A stretch of DNA of 60,848 bases. It comes from Nitrospirota bacterium (GTDB lineage Bacteria; Nitrospirota; Thermodesulfovibrionia; Thermodesulfovibrionales; UBA6898). This document shows positions 16,744-23,361 of the stretch, one piece after another. Under the pieces are notes generated by a model, which made no database searches, was not told the origin of the DNA, and saw nothing but the letters and a program-made list of their open reading frames with translations. Numbering within the stretch: position 1 is the first letter of the stretch; each line of letters begins with the position of its first letter. Position numbers and translations under genes: made by a program. Location of the stretch: the NCBI GenBank assembly GCA_016217675.1, contig JACRHC010000075.1:1-60848 (forward strand), given 5' to 3'.

Positions 16744-18405
16744 ATGACGCATCCCAGCGACTCGGTCCAGGAGAAGCTGAAAGGTCTGCGAAAGGTTTTT
16801 TCCGGCCAGCTGCCCGAAAAAATCCGGCAGCTCGAAGAGATCATGGGTAGTCTGGACCGGGATGTGTGGGATGCCATAAAGGCCGGACAGGCGGCTCATT
16901 TGCTCCATACCCTTGCCGGCACAGCCGGCACCTTCGGCTTTGCTGCAGTAAGAGCAGCCGCAAGAAACCTTGAGGCAAGGCTCAGGGCGAGCATCAAAGA
17001 CGGCGGAGTTCCTTCCGGCAGTATGCGGGCGGAATTCAGCGAACTCTCAGGAGCGCTCAAGACCGCCTGCGGAGTTGCTGAAGTGTCAGCGGTCGCTCCG
17101 CAGGTGAACGCGCAAGCGCCCTTCCCTGTCCAGCCGGAAAACGACATTGTATTCGTGGTCGACAGAGATCCCATTTTTATTGACAGCCTGGCTCTTCAGC
17201 TCCGCTGTTATGGATACCAGGTGGCCGCCTTCGGCTCGTTTGCAGAACTGACTGACGCATTAAAGATATCTACGCCGCTTCTCATCATCATAGACCTATC
17301 ATTCCTTCAAGCTCGGCATGAGGGCGCGAACTCTGTCGCAGAGCTTCAAAAGCGCCGCGAATTGCCAATTCCGACAGTTTTCCTCTCTGACCGCATTGAT
17401 TTCAAGAGCCGGATGGAAGCTGTGCGTGCCGGAGGCAATGCCTTCTTTGTAAAGCCGCTGGATGTTGGACGCCTGGTGGACAGCCTGGATATCCTGACAA
17501 CGCGAAAACCGCCCGTTCCCTTCCGCATCCTGATAGTTGATGACGAGCCACTGCTGGCCGATTACCATGCAACCGTGCTGCGGCAGGCAGGCATGAAGGC
17601 AGCTGTGGTCATTGACCCGGAACAGACTCTGGAGTCTTTGATCGACTTCAGGCCGGAGCTGATCCTGATGGACGTCTACATGCCGGGCTGCAGCGGCATG
17701 GAATTAGCCAAATTGATTCGTCAGGACGAGACTTATGTGGACATCCCAATCGTATACCTGTCCTCTGAAACAGATGTAAGTCTGCAGCTCGCTGCAATGG
17801 GCCGGGGAGGTGACGATTTTCTGACCAAGCCGATCCAGCCGGCCCACCTTATTGCTTCGGTCACGCTTCGCGCGGACCGTTACCGCACTCTGCGTTCGTT
17901 CATGCTCTACGATGGACTGACGGGGCTGCTTAATCATACAAGGACCAAAGAGCAATTGGACGTTGAGGTTTCACGCGTTTCGCGCCAAAAGGCCGAGCTC
18001 TCCTTTGCCCTGATCGACATCGACCATTTCAAGACCGTAAATGACCGTTACGGACATCCGGTCGGAGACCAGGTCCTCAAAAGCCTGTCTCGTCTTTTGA
18101 AACAGCGATTGAGAGCGACGGATATCGTGGGTCGTTTCGGCGGAGAAGAGTTCGCGGTCATCCTCACAGATACTGACGGGCAGACCGCGCACAAAATATT
18201 GAACCAACTCCGGGAGGATTTCGGAAGAATACTTCATGCCAGCAGGCAGGGCGAGTTTTCGGTCACGTTCAGCTGTGGTATTGCCTGCCCTGAACCGGGG
18301 AGGACCGGTGCTGTGCTGATCGGCGAGGCAGATAAAGCCCTTTACGCGGCCAAGCGGGCAGGACGAAACTGCGTGGTCTGCGGCACTGCTGATGGACTCC
18401 CTTGA
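16744..18405 (+). CDS. HPt-REC-REC-GGDEF diguanylate cyclase
   Basis: Predicted c-di-GMP synthase with its own phosphorelay modules. HPt domain about 1-110 with His55 in LHTLAGTAG; receiver 1 about 137-255, which keeps VVDRDP and IIIDLS but is divergent; receiver 2 about 260-380 with VDDEP and LMDVYMPG; GGDEF domain about 395-550 with DGLTGL, the catalytic motif GGEEF and an upstream RATD at the spacing of the inhibitory I-site. CheA-derived phosphate could pass through either receiver or the HPt. The ATG lies seven bases after the ATPase stop behind a weak site, and it overlaps the HD gene by 14 bases. Confidence 0.92.
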   Translation: MTHPSDSVQEKLKGLRKVFSGQLPEKIRQLEEIMGSLDRDVWDAIKAGQAAHLLHTLAGTAGTFGFAAVRAAARNLEARLRASIKDGGVPSGSMRAEFSELSGALKTACGVAEVSAVAPQVNAQAPFPVQPENDIVFVVDRDPIFIDSLALQLRCYGYQVAAFGSFAELTDALKISTPLLIIIDLSFLQARHEGANSVAELQKRRELPIPTVFLSDRIDFKSRMEAVRAGGNAFFVKPLDVGRLVDSLDILTTRKPPVPFRILIVDDEPLLADYHATVLRQAGMKAAVVIDPEQTLESLIDFRPELILMDVYMPGCSGMELAKLIRQDETYVDIPIVYLSSETDVSLQLAAMGRGGDDFLTKPIQPAHLIASVTLRADRYRTLRSFMLYDGLTGLLNHTRTKEQLDVEVSRVSRQKAELSFALIDIDHFKTVNDRYGHPVGDQVLKSLSRLLKQRLRATDIVGRFGGEEFAVILTDTDGQTAHKILNQLREDFGRILHASRQGEFSVTFSCGIACPEPGRTGAVLIGEADKALYAAKRAGRNCVVCGTADGLP

Positions 18406-19177
18406 TCTTCTGAACCTTCAACAGTGGTTCCCCCGGTACTGCAGGTCATTCCCTTCTGCTACAGAAGAAGAGCAGAAGAATTTCGCGCTCAAAGAGCTGC
18501 ACTCCCTGAAGGTCTCTGCAAATATGCTTTCGATTGCCCAAACAGTACTGCAAAACAGGAATAAGGTACTGATTGCCGAGGCTATCGGCCTGTTACACGA
18601 CATCGGCAGGTTTCCTCAATATGCGCAATACCGGACATTCAGGGACAGTGACTCCATAAACCACGGCAGACTCGGTGCAGAGGTGATAACGGAAAAGAAC
18701 GTGCTTGGCACCCTGCCTCCGCATGAGCAGGAGCTTATCCTTGATGCTGTCAGATTTCATAATGCCTATGCCATTCCTGAAGGACTCGATCCTGAAAAGA
18801 AATTTTTCCTCAAGATGATCCGTGATGCTGACAAGCTCGATATCTGGCGCGTATTTGCCGAGTATTACGAAAAAGATTCGTCAGAGAGAGAGTCAGCTGC
18901 AGGCCTCGGCTTGCCTGACAGACCGGAATATTCTGATAATGTTCTGGTCTGTCTTACAGAAAAAAGGCTTTCCCGGCTCTCTGACCTGAAGACACTTAAT
19001 GACTTCGGCATCATGCAGCTCTCTTGGGTTTATGATCTGAATTTCCCGGTTTCGTTCAGGCTTGCCGCTGAGCGCGGCCATATCGACAGGATCATCTCAA
19101 TACTGCCCCAGGCGGAAGATATCTCAAGGGCAGTTTCAATATTGAGACAGCATATGAACAACAGGGCTTCGCAATGA
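18392..19177 (+). CDS. HD-domain phosphohydrolase of unknown substrate
   Basis: An HD-superfamily metal-dependent phosphohydrolase. The residues expected for metal binding appear in order: KELHS, LLHDIGRF, INHGRLG, RFHNAY and IRDADKLD. It is not an HD-GYP protein: the GYP signature is absent, and the 261-residue length fits the general HD family. It is the last gene of the signalling operon and overlaps the diguanylate cyclase, which suggests a nucleotide-signalling role, but the substrate cannot be read from the sequence. Confidence 0.85.
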   Translation: MDSLDLLNLQQWFPRYCRSFPSATEEEQKNFALKELHSLKVSANMLSIAQTVLQNRNKVLIAEAIGLLHDIGRFPQYAQYRTFRDSDSINHGRLGAEVITEKNVLGTLPPHEQELILDAVRFHNAYAIPEGLDPEKKFFLKMIRDADKLDIWRVFAEYYEKDSSERESAAGLGLPDRPEYSDNVLVCLTEKRLSRLSDLKTLNDFGIMQLSWVYDLNFPVSFRLAAERGHIDRIISILPQAEDISRAVSILRQHMNNRASQ

Positions 19178-19222
19178 GAAATTGTTAGGTTGCTTGAACG
19201 GCGGCTTCTGGCTCTAAACAGC

Positions 19223-20284
19223 TCAGTAACTATGCCATAGATGGCAGGAAACCAGTCTCCCGTCCCTTTCTTTCAGCTCAGGAATAATCTTGTCGCAGGG
19301 AGCAAAACGTTTTGGACAGCGCGGATGGAAGGAACAGCCTGGGGGGATGTTGACAGGGCTCGGCACATCGCCTAAATCCGTGATGCGTGAGGCGCCCGCC
19401 CCAGCGGGTCCGCCCGCGGCCGGATGATGCGTAACCTGCGTATCGCCTGCCGCTAAAGAAGGTTCCTTAAACTCATCACTCATTACCCGTGACCCGTCAC
19501 GTTTTTTTATCTGCGGCGCAGACGCCAGCAGCACCTCTGTATAGGGATGATACGGTTTGCTGAAAAGTTCTTCTGTTTTTGCATGCTCCACGATCTTCCC
19601 GAGATACATGACATTGACTTCATCGCTGAAATAGCGGACAACCCTCAAATCGTGGCTGATAAAAAGAAACGCTATCTTTGACGTGCGCTTGAGGTCATGG
19701 AGCAGGTTCAATATCTGGGCCTGTATTGAGACATCGAGGGCGGAAAGTGGTTCGTCTGCAATGATCAGCTCAGGCGATACAGCAAGTGCACGCGCTATAC
19801 AGATCCTCTGCCTTTGGCCCCCGCTGAACTCATGCGGATAGCGGTTCATGGTCTCAGTCCCCATCCCGACCTTATTCAGAATTTCAGCCACCCTGCCCCT
19901 CATTTCAGCGCGCGGTGCAAGCTTGTGGATCACCAGAGGTTCAGAGACAGTATCATAGACAGTTCTTCTGGGGTTCAGCGATGCAAAGGGGTCCTGGAAG
20001 ATGATCTGTGCAGATTTTCTGAATGCCTTGAGCTCTTTTTTATCAAGACTGAAAATATCTTTACCCTTAAAGAGAACACTGCCGGATGTCGGGGCGATCA
20101 GCCTGAGTACAAGCCGGGCAACCGTTGATTTTCCGCAGCCGCTCTCACCCACAATCGCAACGACACTGTCTGCGTTGAGAGAAAAGCTGACGCCGTCAAC
20201 TGCCCTGAGGACCTGTTTGGCCCTGCCAAAGCTGCCGGAGATCGCAAAATGCTTTGTCAGCCCCCGGACGTTCAGAAGCTCCAT
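19223..20284 (-). CDS. OppF/DppF-like peptide ABC transporter ATPase
   Basis: One of two ATPases of a peptide/nickel-type importer. Walker [11 protein letters not shown]-loop QDPFASLNPR, signature FSGGQRQRI, Walker B LIIADEPLSALD and the H-loop SHD are intact, and the C-terminal CSFHPRCP tail with its cysteines is typical of the Opp/Dpp family. The ATG at 20284 follows AAGGGAG and is preferred over the longer frame. The segment between KKRDG and LGDVPSP is about 45 residues longer than usual and is partly encoded by 7-bp tandem repeats at 19471-19500. No permease or binding-protein gene is in the window. Confidence 0.9.
   Translation of the reverse strand: MELLNVRGLTKHFAISGSFGRAKQVLRAVDGVSFSLNADSVVAIVGESGCGKSTVARLVLRLIAPTSGSVLFKGKDIFSLDKKELKAFRKSAQIIFQDPFASLNPRRTVYDTVSEPLVIHKLAPRAEMRGRVAEILNKVGMGTETMNRYPHEFSGGQRQRICIARALAVSPELIIADEPLSALDVSIQAQILNLLHDLKRTSKIAFLFISHDLRVVRYFSDEVNVMYLGKIVEHAKTEELFSKPYHPYTEVLLASAPQIKKRDGSRVMSDEFKEPSLAAGDTQVTHHPAAGGPAGAGASRITDLGDVPSPVNIPPGCSFHPRCPKRFAPCDKIIPELKERDGRLVSCHLWHSY
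19471..19500. repeat. heptanucleotide tandem repeat inside oppF-like gene
   Basis: On the plus strand the sequence reads as 7-bp units ACTCATC, ACTCATT, ACCCGTG, ACCCGTC and the start of a fifth. It lies in frame in the extra loop near the C-terminus of the ATPase. The surrounding 19380-19470 is also low-complexity and GC-rich. The unit length matches the arrays in queC and kdsC. Confidence 0.7.
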
Positions 20285-21240
20285 GAAATCTCCCTTGCCC
20301 TGATGCACCGCGAAAAGTGACCCTGAGCTATTTCATCAAGTCCGGGCTCTGCCTTCCTGCATTCTCCTATCACATGGCTGCACCGGTCAGAAAATTTGCA
20401 GCCAGGGGGAAGGGCCTCGGGCCTTGGCACAAAACCGGGAATCGGCTTCAGGTCTTTGCCTCTCTGCTGAGGCAGGGAATCGAGCAATCCCATGGTATAG
20501 GGATGGCGCGGATTGCTGAAGATATCTCTTGTCGCGGCAAGCTCCATGATCCTTCCCGCATACATGATAGCCACCCTCGCAGCATTCTCCGAGATGATCG
20601 CAAGGTCATGGGTAATGAAAAGGATCGACATCTTCTTTTCCTCTCTGAGCCCCTGAATGAGCTCAAGGATCTGGGCCTGTATTGTTACATCGAGCGCAGT
20701 TGTCGGTTCATCAGCAATGAGCAGTGCCGGATTGCAGGCTATGGCCATGGCGATCATGACGCGCTGCCGCATACCGCCTGACATCTGGTGAGGATATTCT
20801 CTTGCCCGCAGCTCCGGCGAAGGGATTCTGACAGACCTGAGGAGTTCGACGGCCCTGTCCATGGCGTCTTTCTTCTTCATGGCCTTATGGGTCACGAGCA
20901 CCTCTGCTATCTGATACCCTATGGTAAGCACAGGGTTCAGCGAGGTCATCGGTTCCTGGAAGATCATCGATATTTCATTGCCGCGTATCCTCCTGAGCGA
21001 TTCCCTCTCAAGTGTCAGGAGGTTCCTGCCTTTAAACAATATCTCTCCTTCTGCGCGGGCAGATGCAGGAAGAATCCCGAGAATAGAAAGGGCGGTGATA
21101 CTCTTGCCGCAGCCGCTCTCGCCGGCCAGGCCGAATATCTCGGATTCCTTGATCTCAAAGTTGAGGTTTGATACGACGTTTACGGGTTCTGCTGCAGACC
21201 GGAAGAAGATATTGAGATCCCTAACACCAAGCAGGGACAC
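20272..21240 (-). CDS. OppD/DppD-like peptide ABC transporter ATPase
   Basis: Companion ATPase to the downstream OppF-like protein. Walker [10 protein letters not shown]-loop QEPMTSLNP, signature MSGGMRQRV, Walker [13 protein letters not shown] and the H-loop THD are complete. The C-terminal region GCKFSDRC...C carries the cysteines seen in this family. At 322 aa it has normal length. It overlaps the next ATPase by 13 bases and follows the TPR gene by six bases. The substrate cannot be assigned without the permeases and binding protein. Confidence 0.92.
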   Translation of the reverse strand: MSLLGVRDLNIFFRSAAEPVNVVSNLNFEIKESEIFGLAGESGCGKSITALSILGILPASARAEGEILFKGRNLLTLERESLRRIRGNEISMIFQEPMTSLNPVLTIGYQIAEVLVTHKAMKKKDAMDRAVELLRSVRIPSPELRAREYPHQMSGGMRQRVMIAMAIACNPALLIADEPTTALDVTIQAQILELIQGLREEKKMSILFITHDLAIISENAARVAIMYAGRIMELAATRDIFSNPRHPYTMGLLDSLPQQRGKDLKPIPGFVPRPEALPPGCKFSDRCSHVIGECRKAEPGLDEIAQGHFSRCIRAREISWSF

Positions 21241-21246
21241 GGCAGG

Positions 21247-21954
21247 CTATTTTTCCTCTTTTTTCAAGAGCTTCAGGTAGTTCTCTGCTTCCTTCAGATT
21301 CGGGTTGTTTTCAAGCGCCTTCTGCCACTCTTCAAAGGCAAGACCGGTGAGGCCTTCCATATAATAGCTCAGACCCAGCTGCACCCAGGCTGGGCCATAG
21401 TTCTGATTGATCACCTTTGCCTTTACGAAATGCACGATCGCCTCTTCCACCTTGCCCTTATTCCTGAGCGCAATACCGAGCTTTGTGTGAACATCAGCAA
21501 GTTTAGGATGGAGCTTGACCGCCTTCTGGTATTCCTCGATGGCCTCATCGTTCATATTGAACTCGAGATACATATTACCGACCTTGTAATGTTCATTCGC
21601 AAGCTTTCCGGCAATGTAAGGATCGATCATGTTCGGGTCAGGATGCGCGATCTGCGCTGCAACCGTAAAGACCTCCTGGGCCCTTTTGAATTCGCCGAGG
21701 TCATTATAGGTTACGGCGAGATTAAGGGAAGCCTCTGTGTACCGCGGGTTCAGTTCAAGGGCCTTCTCAAAGTGGCCGGCTGCAGCCTTCAGATCTCCAT
21801 TGAGGTTGCTGATCACACCGAGCTTGTTCTGCACATCAGCATAACGGGGGCTTGTCCTGATAACTTCGCGGAGAATCGGCTCAGCCTCGCTGTATTTTCC
21901 TTCTTCGAAGAGCTTTTTGCCGAGTTCGTAGAGTTCCTGAAGATGCTCGTCCAT
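21247..21954 (-). CDS. TPR-repeat protein
   Basis: A soluble 235-residue protein made almost entirely of tetratricopeptide repeats; at least five 34-residue units with the A-x-x-x-F/Y and N-P/K patterns are visible (for example YSEAEPILREV, LKAAAGHFEKAL, IEEYQKAVKLHP). It has no signal peptide or enzyme domain. It is the first gene of a minus-strand operon with the two Opp ATPases. The ATG is only about four bases from the predicted transcription start and has no Shine-Dalgarno, so the mRNA may be leaderless. Function unknown; probably a protein-protein adaptor. Confidence 0.85.
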   Translation of the reverse strand: MDEHLQELYELGKKLFEEGKYSEAEPILREVIRTSPRYADVQNKLGVISNLNGDLKAAAGHFEKALELNPRYTEASLNLAVTYNDLGEFKRAQEVFTVAAQIAHPDPNMIDPYIAGKLANEHYKVGNMYLEFNMNDEAIEEYQKAVKLHPKLADVHTKLGIALRNKGKVEEAIVHFVKAKVINQNYGPAWVQLGLSYYMEGLTGLAFEEWQKALENNPNLKEAENYLKLLKKEEK

Positions 21955-22260
21955 AATGGTTTAGATTATAGGTAGTACAGAGAAAGTTTGTCAATCCTTA
22001 CAAAGCGGCAATTTTTATTCTTGCTCTTCTTGAAATGCCCTGTATTACCTGCACTTCGCCTCGGATCCCGTAGCCATATTTTCCGAAGTAACTTTTGCGA
22101 GCTAATTGTATTTAGAAAGATATTTTCTATGTCAGATCATCGGCTTGTGATATAGTGATGCCAAGCTGCAAAAAACCGAACGACTTCATAGTAATTGAAT
22201 TGATGGCAATAAAGAACAAAAAGTGGTGCTTCGGCATGATCTGAAAGAGGGGGATATACC
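21955..22260. other. divergent intergenic region
   Basis: This 306-base gap separates the divergent TPR and ankyrin genes. It holds the minus-strand promoter at 21965-21994. For the plus strand, TATAGT at 22151-22156 preceded by TGA is an extended -10 candidate without a good -35. I see no gene or strong hairpin. Confidence 0.45.
21965..21994 (-). promoter_or_regulatory. consensus sigma70-like promoter of the TPR-oppDF operon
   Basis: On the minus strand TTGACA (21989-21994) and TATAAT (21965-21970) are both perfect hexamers, 18 bases apart. The predicted start, near 21958, is about four bases before the ATG. Confidence 0.75.
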
Positions 22261-23361
22261 ATGTTTTGGGGCAGAATATCAGGAAAAGTTATTAAGGGTT
22301 TTCGTCATGTTAAATGTGCATGCAGGACTTTTTGCTTCGTCTTAATTAGTGGGGTAATGCTTATAAGCGTTGGGTGCACGAAGAGTCCGGAGGAGATCCT
22401 GAAAATCAATAACGGATTATTGAATGCTGCATATTCCGGGAGCGTGCTTCAGGTGAAATCCTGGCTTTATGACGGAGCTGATCCTAATGCCCGGGACAGT
22501 AACCAAAAAACCGCATTGATTCTTGCCGTCAAAGGGAACCATGCCAGCAGCGTGAATATATTGATAGACAAAGGCGCAGATGTTAATCTGACTGATAACG
22601 AACGAAGTACTGCACTGCTTTATGCTGCCATCCTTGGCAACACCTCGATTATCCAATCCCTGCTCAACAATAAGGCAGAAATTGAGGCAAAAAACTTGGC
22701 GGGAAATACCGCCCTGATTCTTGCAGCCTTAAACGGAAAGAATGAGGCGATAAAAATACTTTTGGATATGGGCGCTCACTTCGATACGATGAATGATTCC
22801 GGCAGGACTGCGCTTATGATCGCTGCTGATAAAGAAAATGAATTTGCAGTAAAGATGTTGCTTGAAAAGGGAGCCGACACAAATCTGAAGGATAACAACA
22901 GTGAAACTGCATACGAAATTGCGGCCAAGGCCAATAAAAGCAATGTCATGCAGCTGTTTCTTGAAAAGGCTTCGAAGATCAATGACAATGACTTCGTTTG
23001 GGCATCGTGCAATGGCAAGGCCGAGACCGTCACGCTATTGCTTGAAAAGGGTGTGCTGAGCCGGGTCCAGGCCCATTGTCCGGCTGAGGCATTGCACTGT
23101 GCAGCACACTCCGGGCATGTATCCGTTGTTCAGGCGCTGTTGAAATATGGCGTTTCGATCAATGTGCTGGGCAGCTCAGGGGAAACCGCTTTAACAAGCG
23201 CTGTCATCGGCAATCGGCTTGAGATTGTGCAGTTCCTGATAACTAAGGGGGCTGATGTAAATGTTGTACCGAAGAGCGGAAAGACTGCTCTGCTGACGGC
23301 ACAGGTGGAGGGGCGAGATCAGATGGTGCGGATACTCAAGAAGGCTGGCGCTGTCCGGTGA
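22261..23361 (+). CDS. ankyrin-repeat lipoprotein
   Basis: Exported, lipid-anchored repeat protein of 366 aa. The N-terminus has a long basic n-region, the hydrophobic stretch CFVLISGVMLISV and a lipobox ending in Cys39 (ISVGC). The rest is about nine ankyrin repeats (for example G-x-T-A-L-x-x-A and LL-x-x-GAD patterns). GAGGGGG lies upstream of the ATG. The stop codon overlaps the GTG start of the following HEAT protein, so the pair is made together and is probably a periplasmic or outer-membrane assembly. Composition appears more AT-rich than the chemosensory operon (by eye). Confidence 0.85.
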   Translation: MFWGRISGKVIKGFRHVKCACRTFCFVLISGVMLISVGCTKSPEEILKINNGLLNAAYSGSVLQVKSWLYDGADPNARDSNQKTALILAVKGNHASSVNILIDKGADVNLTDNERSTALLYAAILGNTSIIQSLLNNKAEIEAKNLAGNTALILAALNGKNEAIKILLDMGAHFDTMNDSGRTALMIAADKENEFAVKMLLEKGADTNLKDNNSETAYEIAAKANKSNVMQLFLEKASKINDNDFVWASCNGKAETVTLLLEKGVLSRVQAHCPAEALHCAAHSGHVSVVQALLKYGVSINVLGSSGETALTSAVIGNRLEIVQFLITKGADVNVVPKSGKTALLTAQVEGRDQMVRILKKAGAVR

